64,000 bases of DNA from contig NW_026111748.1 in assembly GCF_024679095.1 (NCBI RefSeq), positions 152,001 through 216,000 on the forward strand. Direction: 5' to 3'. Both the position numbers and the translations under genes were made by a program. Origin of the DNA: Eriocheir sinensis (lineage: Eukaryota > Arthropoda > Malacostraca > Decapoda > Varunidae). Under the pieces are notes generated by a model. It made no database searches. It saw only the letters and a program-made list of their open reading frames with translations, and was not told where the DNA came from. Positions 33,561 through 43,380 of the stretch are shown piece after piece (position 1 is the first letter of the stretch; each line of letters opens with the position of its first letter).

Positions 33561-34431
33561 CTAGCCGAAGCGTCGGTACAAAGCTGAAAGGGGTCCTTGA
33601 AATCCGGAAAGACAAGGACCGGAGCCCGTAAGCGCTTTCTTTAAATCCTCAAAACTCGTTTGTTGAGCTGGGAGCCACTGAAATGGTACGTCTTTCTTTA
33701 AAAGATGGGTTAGGGGACTCGCGCGAGCTGCGAAGTCCTTAATGAAAGGCCTGTAATAACCTGCGACACCCAAGAAAGACCGTACCTTGTCCGCAGACGT
33801 TGGCTGAGGGAACTCGGCAATAGCCTTTATTTTGTCGTCCACTGTGTGGATGCCGAATTCGTCCACGACATGCCCCAAGAACTTGATCCGAGGCTTTAAA
33901 AATTCACATTTGGTGATTTTGAGCTTTAATCCGACCTCTTGAAGTCTGTGTAGGACTGCTTTTAGTGTTTCCATGTGTGCATGCACGTCTTTACTTGCTA
34001 TGATGATGTCGTCTAAATACACAGACAGAGTTGCCCAGCAAGTCACCGAAAATACTGTACATTGTCCTTTGGAAGATCAAGGGAGCTCCTTTGAGCCCGA
34101 ACGGCATCCTCGTCCACTCATAGTGGCCATGAGGCGTGCTGAAAGCCGTTATTTCACGTGACTCGGGGGCCATGGGCAGTTGCCAGTAGCCACTGACCAG
34201 ATCAAGACCCGTAAAGACTTTATTTCCTCTACCGAGACACATCAGAAGATCTCTAAGAACAGGAAGCGGAAAATGATCATCCACGGTCGCGGTGTTCACA
34301 CGCCGGAAATCAATCACAGGACGATAAGAGCCGTCTTTCTTTGGAACCAGGAACAAGGGCGAATTCCACGGGGAATTCGATTCTTTGATGACACCTTGTT
34401 CTAACATTTCAGAGATAAGTTGTTGCACCAC
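33561..34431 (-). pseudogene. Gypsy-2 reverse transcriptase, two frames
   Basis: The first frame (34431-33991) has GVIKESNSPWNSPLFLVPKK, VIDFRRVNTATVDDHFPLP, GLDLVSGYWQLPM and TRMPFGLKGAPLIFQRTM. The second (34046-33561) has the catalytic YLDDIIIASKD, FLGHVVDEFGI and the thumb VRSFLGVAGYYRPFIKDFA. A single frame change lies just before the YxDD block (near 34000-34045). It makes the cDNA. Confidence 0.88.
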
Positions 34432-34533
34432 CTCCCTCTGACTGTGGGGGAGCTTGTGCGCATTGATATATACAAAATTTGTATTGGGTTTTAACTTAAT
34501 GTGGTGTTCAGCACACTGCGTAACTCAAAGCGG

Positions 34534-35084
34534 CTAGCCTGGTAGAGCAAGCGCCCCCCGATAATGTTCCAGAAGCTGGACTAAGGTTGGCTTAATTTCG
34601 GAATAGTGTGCAACTTTTAGGAATGCCTCTAAATTAGCTGTGTCTTGTTCGGGAGAAGCCTGACACGCCGAGGTTATGCCTGAGACTTGGGCTGAAGGGT
34701 ATTCAGCTGGTTCCGGGGCGACATTTCTCCCATACACTAGACACTGGCATAATCGAACACCGTGTTTTAAGGATACAGGGGATCCAGACGTGTTTATTAC
34801 CAATGCCTCTGCAAAACCTCCTTCCTTGACTGTCGCAAGAGTTACCTCCACCGTCACGCGGTGTACGTGAGAACTCCGTCGATACACATCACTGCCCGCC
34901 GGAGGGCGTTAGGCAAACGGATTTTAACAAGTTTTGCAGCACGATCCGGAACTATATGAGGACCTTCTACGACTGCCGTTACTGTCCGCCACAAGTCTGC
35001 AATGGTTTCGTGTGGTTTGACCGTAAGACGGGACACTTGGGCGGTGGCAGTCCCTGAGTCTGTGGTGGGTTGGTCATTTTCCAC
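34534..35084 (-). pseudogene. Gypsy-2 protease-RT linker
   Basis: Two frames (35084-34854, 34887-34534) carry typical pre-RT sequence of gypsy Pol: LPNALRRAVMCIDGVL and SHVHRVTVEVTLATVKEG, then LVQLLEHYRGALALPG. No catalytic motif. A short gap to the RT frame holds further coding-like sequence. Confidence 0.6.
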
Positions 35085-35097
35085 CTCTGAGGTGAGA

Positions 35098-35570
35098 TTA
35101 CAGTTGACAGAGGCGATGGATTGACCATCCCTGTATGCGTCGGCCTTGATACACGATCGCGTTGCTTACAGGGTTTATGGCGATGTGCAGGTCTTTCATG
35201 GCGTTCAATCCTAAGATCCCATCCACAGGTAAAGCAAACCTGCTAGAGACATAAAAGAAATCTCGAAAAGGACATACTTTTTCATGTAAGCTGACTGTTA
35301 GTGGTACTCGCCCAAGGATACCCAAAGTGGTGCCCGTCACGCCTACCACATTCAGGTCGTTCTCTTGGAGCGGCCAATTTTCCCACTCGCTTGTCGTGTC
35401 AGTGACCTGTAAGCGGAGTCGGATATGACATTGACTGTGGCACCTGTGTCAACCGCTAAGGTGAGTGAAGTGTTGCCCACCTTGCAAGGGAGGGCAATTA
35501 TGCTTGTCCGTCCCAAGGCGGCAATGACGGAGTCAAGTTGCTCCCAATTAGTATTTTCCTTAAGGGACAC
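35098..35570 (-). pseudogene. Gypsy-2 aspartic protease, two frames
   Basis: LAVDTGATVNVIS, the catalytic block, is in 35570-35352. The flap-to-C-terminal block with GILGLNAM is in 35349-35098. They are separated by a frame change near 35350-35390. Confidence 0.8.
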
Positions 35571-36031
35571 TTGGATGTACGCCTCGGGGCTGTCACGAAG
35601 TCATGTCTTTTATTCTGAGAAGAGGAGTGTGGTTTACTGTCCGCTGAGGACTTGTACTTCTGTTCCTCCTTGGCCTTTTGTATTGCAGAACAACTGTCTG
35701 AATCATGAAAACAATTCCCGTGGATATGGCAAAAGGCAGCCTTCCGCTGATGGTTTGGCCTAGGGTTCCTGTGTGATGAATGATGCCCGCCCCTGTAACC
35801 TCCTGACCTCCTATCTGAGCCCCGTCTCGAATGTGTTGATTCCCTACGTTTCGCGAAACAAGAATGTTCAGAATGTCCTGATTGTTTGCAAAAACTACAT
35901 GTGAGAGATGCCTTACTTTGTGCTTGCAATGCTGCTGCTGTGGCGAGGGGTTGATGGTGAGGGTGTTCCTGAACCTTGACCTCTAACTCTGAGACGAAGT
36001 CAACCAACTTCCCGCTCGGTTTGAAGGCCAA
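35498..36031 (-). pseudogene. Gypsy-2 Gag nucleocapsid region
   Basis: Contains one CCHC knuckle, CSFCKQSGHSEHSC (about residues 45-58), surrounded by Arg/Ser/His-rich sequence that would bind RNA. A second Cys/His cluster (FCHIHGNCFHDSDSC) follows. It is in a different frame from the upstream capsid part. Confidence 0.75.
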
Positions 36032-36182
36032 AGGAAGGGCAGAACGGCGGTTCTTCTCTGAAATATGAAATAAGTAAAAAACAACTCAAGCTGTCTTCAC
36101 CTGGTGCTTTTGCATACAGCCCCCTGGAAGCCAGAGCGCGTCTTCCAAGCTCTTGACACAGTCAACCGCCAGCTGATTGGCC

Positions 36183-36818
36183 TCAATCATGGCGTCCCAA
36201 ATCGGCTTTGTTGAGGAATTTTTTTTGGAGGGACTCAACCGTGTGTGCCATCTGTCTAACGATGCTTGGTTTACTCCCGCCCCCGAAGATTTTAATGAAA
36301 TTCCCTTTAAAAACCTCATAGTTTACACCAATGTCCCCGGAAGCGAACGCTGAGGACTGCATCAAATTAAAAGCCGCTGAGCCTGGAAGTAACCGTGACC
36401 GAATGAAAGCGATTTTATCATGATCTTCCGTAATGGAGGAATTTACGATGGCAGATTCACACAAATCTAAAAACTGTCGCGCCGAAAAATCGGTCTCGCC
36501 TCCCGAGAATTGTCGAATACTGGCGTGAGTTGGAATGACCCGAATCGGGGGCGGGGGGAAGTGGTGTGGGGCCCCAGGAGGAGGAGGGGGAGGTGGATCG
36601 ACAGGCATTGTGTTCGGCCGAGTGGGGGTTAAGTATTCAGACGATTCTGAAGGTGAAGGGGCGCTATCCCTTGGGAGGGAAGAGTACGTAGCCCCCGATC
36701 GCAAATTCACCACATTTAAATCACCGGTGGTTGCACCGTGCTCCAATTCCTCCTCACTTGAAGGACGAGCCAACTGTTTAAAGGTGTCGCCGAGTTTAGC
36801 GAGAGTGTCTTTGTTCAT
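36183..36818 (-). pseudogene. Gypsy-2 Gag, N-terminal and capsid part
   Basis: Starts at ATG 36818 (MNKDTLAKLGDTF). A polyproline stretch (about residue 80) is followed by a capsid-like region (ETDFSARQFLDLCE, DKIAFIRSRLLPG, FKGNFIKIFGG). The frame closes at 36183, just past a run of eight T at about 36214-36221. A neighbouring frame (36319-36086) continues the protein-like sequence, so a one-base change in the homopolymer is likely. It builds the particle. Confidence 0.8.
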
Positions 36819-38106
36819 ACTATGGTGTAAATCATTTACAAAATAGGAGCATATGTTGATAGCTGTAAATATGAACCAATAAACGGAACGTGTATGAATG
36901 AATAGTTTGCGTTGAAAACCCTAAAAAGGCAAGAAAGAATGGCTAGCAAGGTGCCTGTTTAGACGTAATAGAAGTTAAGGTTATAATGGAATGCCCTAAT
37001 GATATGGGTATATAGAAAGAATAACTATATAAACAAGTGGTATGTTAAGTGAGTATACCATTGATGCTCACGTTTTCTCTCGAGCGGTGAAAAGAAAACA
37101 GGCAGGGCACACTGATGAAGATTAACTTTGATCAGGGAAATCACATTATACTCAATAGACTCGCTAGCAAACAATAAGAAAGAATCAATATCGTATGCGA
37201 ATGAACGTAACTCCCACAATTATGACTGAGTAACAGCGTTAAGAACACAGAAATAAAAAATCGTGCCTCTGCACAGATAATAATGAAAATGAGCCGAGTC
37301 GGCAAATTTGGACAAGAATGGAATATCCACAAATACCAAGATTAATCAGCTGATGTAGTGGAAGGGCGACGGCCTGTGATGCCCTGGGTGACGTGCAGTC
37401 GTTGTAGGCGCGTCAGGAAACCTCGGCCGCGGCCACAGCGGCGGTGAGAGGTGAGGGATGGGCTGACATCGGAGGACTCGCAATGGAGGTTGAAAAACTG
37501 CTGAACCAGCAAATGAGCGGCCGCGGTGCGCTGCTGGGAGCTGGTACACAGCCGCCAGACGTATGATGGCCGCGTCGTCCTTGTTATAGGAAGAGATGGG
37601 CGGCGGTGGCAGACAAGACGACTTGGGTGTGTAACCTCTTGAGAAGACGCCTTGCAAGAGACGGTAGTGGGAACAGCTTGCAGTCACCGGGAGATGTCCG
37701 CGGGTACCCTTGCTGACTGTTTGCCGGAAGAGGTTTGGGCCGATGCTCCCGGCAGCGGCGGTGGTGCCGCCAGCTGTGGAGCGAGGGGCATGCGGGGTGT
37801 CCCAAGGTCAGCGGGGCGTGCCTCCTCGTTGCAGGTGTGAATACCTCTGCCGTATCGTGGAGTGGCTTGCAGGGTACGTAGCAGTGCTGGCTTGAAGCGG
37901 GGGAGCGGCTTGTAGATTGTGGCCCTCGCTATCGGCTGCGTAGGCCTGTGGGTGTGCTCGGGGCTTGTAGGCTTGACGCCTGTAGAGTTGCTGGAAGCTG
38001 GTGTGCTCGAGGCTTGTAGGCTGTAGAGCCTGTAGGCTTGTAGCTGGTGTGCTCGAGGCTTGTAGGCTGGACGCCTGTAGAGTTGCTTATAGCTGGTGTG
38101 CTCGAG
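36819..38106. other. Gypsy-2 leader, non-repetitive and diverged-repeat part
   Basis: Between the minisatellite and the gag start. 37925-38106 holds about four diverged repeats with GTAGGCTGGACGCCTGTAGA. No convincing protein. Probably packaging/leader sequence. Confidence 0.5.
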
Positions 38107-38556
38107 GCTTGTAGATGGCGCCTTGTGAGTTGCACGTAGGTGGCGACTTGTGAGATGCTTGTAGCTGGCGCCGTGTGAGTTGCACGTAGGTGGCGACTTG
38201 TGAGATGCTTGTAGCTGGCTCCGTGTGAGTTGCACGTAGGTGGCGACTTGTGAGATGCTTGTAGCTGGCGCCATGTGAGTTGCACGAAGGTGGCGACTTG
38301 GGAGATGCTTGTAGCTGGCGCCGTGTGAGTTGCACGTAGGTGGCGACTTGGGAGATGCTTGTAGCTGGCGCCTTGTGAGTTGCACGTAGGTGGCGACTTG
38401 GGAGATGCTTGTAGCTGGCGCCTTGTGAGTTGCACGTAGGAGGCGACTTGGGAGATGCTTGTAGCTGGCGCCTTGTGAGTTGCACGTAGGTGGCGACTTG
38501 GGAGATGCTTGTAGCTGGCGCCTTGTGAGTTGCACGTAGGTGGGCGCCTTGTGAGA
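38107..38556. repeat. 50-bp minisatellite in the Gypsy-2 leader, 9 copies
   Basis: Unit contains TGAGTTGCACGTAGGTGGCG and repeats exactly every 50 bp (38121, 38171 ... 38521). The long frames through it have a 50-residue period and are by-products. Confidence 0.95.
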
Positions 38557-38645
38557 TGCCGCGGACGGCTGGTGCGTTGCCGCGGACGGCAGGTGCGTTG
38601 CCGCGGACGGCTGGTGCGTTGCCGCGGACGGCAGGTGCGTTGACT
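38557..38645. repeat. 21-bp repeat in the Gypsy-2 leader, 4 copies
   Basis: Unit GCCGCGGACGGCTGGTGCGTT with A/T alternation at one position, directly next to the 50-bp array. Confidence 0.9.
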
Positions 38646-38734
38646 CCTTCTTCCCTTGTACGCCTGTCCCCGGAGTTTGTTGGTGAGTTCTCGTGGCTTG
38701 GAGGAGAACGAGGTAGCGAAGGCACAGGCGCGGG

Positions 38735-38753
38735 GTGACCGCTGCCAACCAAA
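38735..38753 (-). promoter_or_regulatory. Gypsy-2 putative primer-binding site
   Basis: On the sense strand TTTGGTTGGCAGCGGTC follows the 5' LTR. The TGG can pair with a tRNA CCA end. I do not assign the tRNA. Confidence 0.5.
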
Positions 38754-39130
38754 TGTAACGGGCTTGTCGGGGGGCGTTTAAAGGGTGTTGATTAAGACTT
38801 CAGCTTCCTTAAGGCGAATTATATTCGTAGCCTTTATGTACAAGAAGCGACGGAGCGAGAGCGACTGTCGTTGTGTGTCAGTCGGACTCTCGTGAAGGAG
38901 TGGCGAGTTACAGGTTGGAAAATAATGGTTACAATTGGTCACGTATGTCAAGGTGACCTCCACGCACCATCGGAGTGCTAAGTATACAAAACTGAGACGG
39001 TAAACACTGACGGACGACATTCCTATAAGGTGGCGTGATCTATCTGTCGTGGGGTTTTTCCATTGACAATTGTATGCCTAATTCGTGGTGATATTAAATA
39101 ATAATAATACATTGATATCCTACTATAACA
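38754..39130 (-). repeat. Gypsy-2 5' LTR
   Basis: 377 bp, TGTTATAG...CGTTACA on the sense strand. It encodes the same spurious 80-codon frame as the other LTR. Confidence 0.92.
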
Positions 39131-40071
39131 TTCATCGGGCAGGAGTGGTAGTGGGCGTTATGCTCACCACCACAGTTGCAGCACTTACGGGGGACGGGTG
39201 TGCCCGCCTGGATCTTCTGGAGGCACAGAGCTGATTTGTGGGTGCCCGCACAATACCGGCACCGAGGGGCCGATCTGCAGCGCCACTCCTGATGGCCCCA
39301 CCGGCAACAGTGGCGACAGATGTCGGGCTCCGCCGTGTAGGGCTCCACAGCCTTACGACCCACCCCGAGGAGGTGCACCTCTGTCGGGACGTGGCCAACC
39401 ACTGCTCCAAGAAGCTGCGGGCGAGGGGCCGTGCCCGCATACCTGCGCTTTAACCACAGAAAGTGGTCTGGGGTCTCAATGAGGTTGGCATTCATGTAGA
39501 GCGGCACATTGTGGATGATGACAGGGTGCTGCCGCTCCGCTGCATTTTCGACCAAAACTACGTCGAGGAACCCCTCAGTGAGGAGCCGCTTGTAGAAGGC
39601 GACGTCGTCCCTGACCGTGAGATAAGGTCGGAGCCTACCCTCCTTGAAGAGCGGCTCCAACTCACCGTGCTGCTTCAGTAGAGATGCAAACCACGTGTAT
39701 TGCTGGGCTGGTGTCAGCCCGGCCTCGGCAGGGAAGTCTAGGCGGCGGCGGGTGGGTTGGCGCGGGGCCGCGGCTGGGTGCGTGTCCTCCAGGGGCACCT
39801 CACCGTCGACCAGGACAGTTTCAGAGCTACCAGACTGCACACCCTCCATGGGTGCGGTGGCAGCTTTAACAGGAGAGGCAGTGGGGGAGAGGCAGCCAGG
39901 ATTATCCGGCTTGAGCCGCTTGCTAGCGCTGGCCACGTGGTCCTCCGAACAAAGGGGAGGGTCAAGTTCGGCAGAGTCGGCCATCTCTTCAGTCTCCTCA
40001 GACCACAGGCGCCGTTCCTCAGGGGCAGGACACTGCCCGGAAGCCGCCGAGTAGGGATGATCGTTAGCCAT
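39131..40071 (-). pseudogene. LINE ORF1 N-terminal two thirds with three zinc knuckles
   Basis: Nucleic-acid-binding ORF1 protein of a Jockey/I-like LINE. Likely start ATG at 40071 (MANDHPYSAAS), since the longer frame upstream runs into LTR sequence. A PRE_C2HC-like block (VIIHNVPLYMN...DHFLWLKRRY) is followed by CRHCCRWGHQEWRC (CX2CX4HX4C), CRYCAGTHKSALC (CX2CX3HX4C) and CCNCGGEHNAHYHSC (CX2CX3HX6C), exactly the trio of this ORF1 class. Gypsy-2 interrupts it directly after the third knuckle, with TTCA/TGAA duplicated. Confidence 0.85.
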
Positions 40072-40168
40072 GTCCTCTAGGCACCGTTTATTCCGTGGAA
40101 GGCAGGGCATCCACGAACGGAGCACAGGACAACGCACGTCTACACAGCACGGCCGTGTAGACGAGACG

Positions 40169-40366
40169 GACTCTTCACTTACCACTAGCTTACTATGACT
40201 GGAACTCTCTCGCCCTCTTCTCCTAATATATCCAGAACAGAACAGTCTAGAATGTTACAGTATATTTTAGATCACACAAGAACATGTAGCAAAAATATAT
40301 GCGAGTTGGCAACACTTCCCGCCTGGCGCCTGGCCGCGCCCCGCGGGGAGCGGACCCAGCACAACA
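40169..40366 (-). repeat. Gypsy-1 5' LTR, outer piece
   Basis: Matches 23204 onward from GACTCTTCACTTACC. About 30 bp of LTR (23174-23203 equivalent) were lost at the insertion. An internal deletion after GAGCGGAC removes most of the outermost part, leaving CCAGCACAACA as its end. Confidence 0.85.
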
Positions 40367-40370
40367 AAGG

Positions 40371-41190
40371 TGATCTCGGTCCCTTCCTCCGCTAGAGCTT
40401 CTTCCGAGTTGGGTTGGTAGCCTCTGTAAACATCTCTACACGGAAATATTGATAATTGAAGCATTTTACATATATTAGTGTAATCATACATATTTTTCAA
40501 TGTATAATCACGAAGAAAATGGTTGATTGAAAGGCAAATATAGGTATAATTGGGGACATAGCGTGAGTGATAGGGTTGGCATCCCTGCGCGGCCCGTGTT
40601 TCCACGAGGCCTATGAGACAGGAGGCCTTGGGGATGGGGAGTGACGTCAGCACCCCTTGGTTTCCACCTCTCTCCACGCACACAGTCAGGGAATCCACAT
40701 GTGCCCGGCGTTATCACTTCTCTGCCCCTTGCTACCATCCCGTCAAGCAAGGAGCCGTTAGAAAAGTGCTCGAGCCCCATCGGAGCTATAGGAAAAGACT
40801 ACCTAGCTCCTTAAGTTGACCAAGGAGGTGTGTTGACACGGCAACTCGGCAAGGGTTAAAAATTATGATACAACCCTAAAGTCTTAAACAAAACTTTAAA
40901 TAATTTATATAAAAAAGCTTTTGCAGATTCATTAGATCAAATACGTTTTATTATAATTCCTGGATCATTTATTACTATATTAATGAGAGAAATGCAGAAT
41001 TGACGCAAAATAAAAAGCAAAGGGGCTCACGAGGATGTACCTGTCTCGACCCCTTGCCAGATTCCAACAATTTTGCCCGTTAACACCTTTCCTTCGCTTA
41101 CGGAGAGGGCCCCTCGAAGATTATGGTATGAGAAATTGGCCGAAGAGCTTCTATAGTCGAGGAGGCTGCCTTGTGGTACGGCCGAAAGGG
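40371..41190. other. Unassigned interval between Gypsy-1 and the palindrome
   Basis: Left half is GC-moderate, 40860-40990 very AT-rich. 41155-41185 matches inverted sequence at 23000-23025. No gene recognised. Confidence 0.3.
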
Positions 41191-41517
41191 TCTCCACAGG
41201 GCCCATACCGCATGGAGACGGGCGAGCGCCGAGCGTCACTAAGATCCAAACGGTACCGGCACTAGCGGTAATGCTTAGTGCCAAGTGATCATGAGTCTTC
41301 CCGGCACTGGGTACCGGCTGAATAGATTCTTCTCAGCACCGGTACCGGTACCGGGTGCAGGCTGAATCGATTCTTCTCGGCACCCGGTACCGGTACCCAG
41401 TGCCGGGAAGACTCATGATCACTCGGCACTGAGCATTACCGCTAGTGCCGGTACCGTTTGGATCTTAGTGACGCTCGGCGCTCGCCCGTCTCCATGCGGT
41501 ATGGGCCCTGTGGAGAC
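41191..41517. repeat. 327-bp near-perfect palindrome rich in ACCGGTACC
   Basis: Arms 41191-41313 and 41395-41517 (123 bp each) differ at only about two positions. The 80-bp centre holds two direct copies of GCTGAAT(A/C)GATTCTTCTC. The sequence can form a long hairpin, and its RNA would be double-stranded. Confidence 0.9.
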
Positions 41518-41520
41518 GCT

Positions 41521-41798
41521 TTAAGCCTTGAATGTTGTGCTCGCTGCTGAGTCACTGCCTCGCTGACCGTCTCCCCAAGTTCCCACCATTTTGTCCTGCT
41601 TTTCGTTTCCATCACAGCTCCCGTTTCCATTATTTTATTATTTTATTTATTTATTGGAGTTACTGGATAATTCTTCATGTCCGATTCTTTTTTTAGGTTG
41701 CTAATATATATTGTTATTGTTATTAGACTATGATCGAGTACATCCATAATATCTATACATGCTATTTTTTATCGAAAAAATAAATATTCACTTCATTC
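41521..41798 (-). repeat. Dispersed repeat R2, copy 2
   Basis: Inverted match to 22713-23003. Its GAATGAAGTG end abuts the CR1-A insertion through a few GA bases. Confidence 0.85.
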
Positions 41799-41803
41799 AG
41801 AGA

Positions 41804-43380
41804 TAATTACATAGAATTACATAGAAAATCAGACCACACAGACCCCATGGTCCAGACTAGGTGGTCTGTCCTTAAACCTAAATGAATCTACACTAATCAG
41901 ATGGCTCCAAAACGTTGCTTTTCTACTCTAGTTAAAATTAAGTTGAAGGAAGTGACGGTCGAGCTTGTTTTTAAAGGAGTCAATCGTGTTACACTGGACC
42001 ACTGACGGTGGGAGCTTATTCCATTCTCGCACTACAACGTTGGTGAAGAAAAATTTGGTGCAGTCTGAATTTACTTGTCTACATCTGAGTTTCACGCCAT
42101 TGTTCCTCGTGCGCAAAGTGTCATCGATCATAAACAATTTTGTTCTGTCTACATTCGTGAAACCATTAAGTATTTTAAAACATTCGGTCAGTTTTCCTCG
42201 GAGGCGACGTTTCTCAAGAGAGAACATGTTAAGGGTGGAAAGCCTTTCTTTGTAGGATTTGTTGCGCAAGGAAGGGATCATTTTTGTTGGCCGACGCTGA
42301 ACACCTTCTAATTTAGCAATATTCTTTGCATGGTGGGGAGACCAAAACTGTACCGCATATTCCAAGTGGGGTCTGACTAAACTATTGTAGAGCGGAAGTA
42401 TTACATCTTTATTCTTGAATAAAAAGTTTCTTTTAATGAAGCCCAACATTCTGTTCGCTTTATTTGCTGCATCGATGCATTGATGTGAGAATTTGAGGTT
42501 TGACGCGATTTTGATCCCCAGGTCCTTAACGCATTGAACGCTTGTGAGTTTAACGCCGCGTATTTCGTAATCGAACTTCTTATTTCTTGTTCCAACTTGC
42601 AGGACCTGACACTTGTCTACGTTAAAGGGCATCTCCCATCTATCCGACCAAGCTGAAATTTTGTGCAAATCCTCTTGGAGGCTTTGCCTGTCTTCGTCAG
42701 TGAGAACCGAGCTACCAATCTTTGTGTCGTCTGCAAATTTACTAATGCGATTACTGAGTCCAACATCCACGTCGTTGATGTAAATAATTAAGAGCACTGG
42801 GCCAAGAACCGAGCCCTGAGGGACGCCACTAGTGACCGGCGCCCACTCTGAGTTAAATCCGTCAATCACTACTCTTTGTTGTCTGTTGCTCAACCAATTC
42901 GCGATCCATTGGTTTACTTGACCGTCAATACCTATTTGCTTTAATTTGTAAAGTAATTTATGATGTAGGACTTTATCAAACGCTTTCTGGAAATCAAGAT
43001 AGACTATGTCCAATGATTTGGTTACGTCATAAACTGAGAAGAAGTCGTTATAAAAGGTCAATAGATTTGATGGGCAGGATCTTTTGTTACAGAAGCCATG
43101 TTGTGAATCCCCAATTAAAGAGTGGCTTTCGAGGTAACTCACAATTTTGTCTCTAATTATGCTCTCAAGTAGCTTACCTACAATTGAAGTTAGACTAATG
43201 GGTCGGTAGTTACCTGGTATTTTTTTGTCTCCTTTCTTAAAAATCGGTGTCACGTTAGCCTTTTTCCAATCCGAAGGGACAATGCCTTGTCGCAAGGACA
43301 TATTAAATACGGTTGTGAGGGAGGAGAGTATTTCGCTCTTCGTTTCTTTAAGCAGTATAGGATATACTTTATCGGGTCCA
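41804..43380 (-). mobile_element. CR1-like LINE copy A, 5'-truncated, inserted in (GA)n
   Basis: The sense 3' end has repeated TTCTATGTAA units, as in the CR1 clade. It starts inside ORF2 at GPDKVYP. Left flank CATTCAGAGA and right flank (GA)n-GTACAACAGAA together rebuild the uninterrupted array seen at about 43592-43625 (complement). So the element sits inside a GA microsatellite. Confidence 0.9.

Larger units (their letters stand above)
29373..39130 (-). mobile_element. Gypsy-2: env-bearing Ty3/gypsy element (errantivirus-like), apparently young
   Basis: Minus strand, 9758 bp, with LTRs 29373-29749 and 38754-39130 (377 bp each, identical by eye) and target duplication TTCA at 29369-29372 and 39131-39134. 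Order on the sense strand is LTR, long leader with minisatellites, gag, protease, RT, RNase H, integrase, env, LTR. The env is a class-I-like surface protein of the F type known from insect errantiviruses. Although the LTRs suggest recent insertion, gag, pol and env are each interrupted by frame changes. Confidence 0.92.
28883..40168 (-). mobile_element. Jockey/I-type LINE ORF1 piece inserted in the Gypsy-1 LTR, itself split by Gypsy-2
   Basis: LINE sequence occupies 40168-39131 and, after the 9.76-kb Gypsy-2 insertion, 29372-28883. There is no ORF2, 3' UTR or A-tail: the piece stops inside ORF1 at 28883. The flanking LTR lost about 30 bp and no target duplication is seen. This is unlike a normal LINE insertion, which keeps its 3' end. 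Confidence 0.75.
23080..40366 (-). mobile_element. Gypsy-1: Ty3/gypsy LTR retrotransposon, interrupted in its 5' LTR
   Basis: Minus-strand element. The flanking 4-bp repeat AAGG is at 23076-23079 and 40367-40370. The 3' LTR is 23080-23466, the internal region 23467-28787, and the 5' LTR is split (28788-28882 and 40169-40366) by 11.3 kb of later insertions. LTR ends are TGTTG...TAACA on the sense strand. Order is gag (two frames), protease, RT, RNase H and integrase, with no env. The own sequence is about 6 kb. LTR copies differ by a few substitutions and a deletion, so it is older than Gypsy-2. Several frame breaks in pol make it non-functional as read. Confidence 0.9.

Noticed and set aside
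38107..38556. Regularly spaced repeats resembling a CRISPR array
   Set aside because: Units are directly adjacent with no unique spacers, and the context is a eukaryotic retroelement.
37684..38748. 354-codon minus-strand frame
   Set aside because: It reads through the 50-bp and 21-bp minisatellites of the Gypsy-2 leader. The period of 50 residues is a numerical by-product.
40870..40990. AT-rich piece that could be mitochondrial-derived
   Set aside because: No tRNA, rRNA or coding block of a mitochondrial genome could be recognised.
41965..42311. Plus-strand frames opposite CR1 ORF2 (also 60161-60445)
   Set aside because: Antisense shadows of a clear RT frame.
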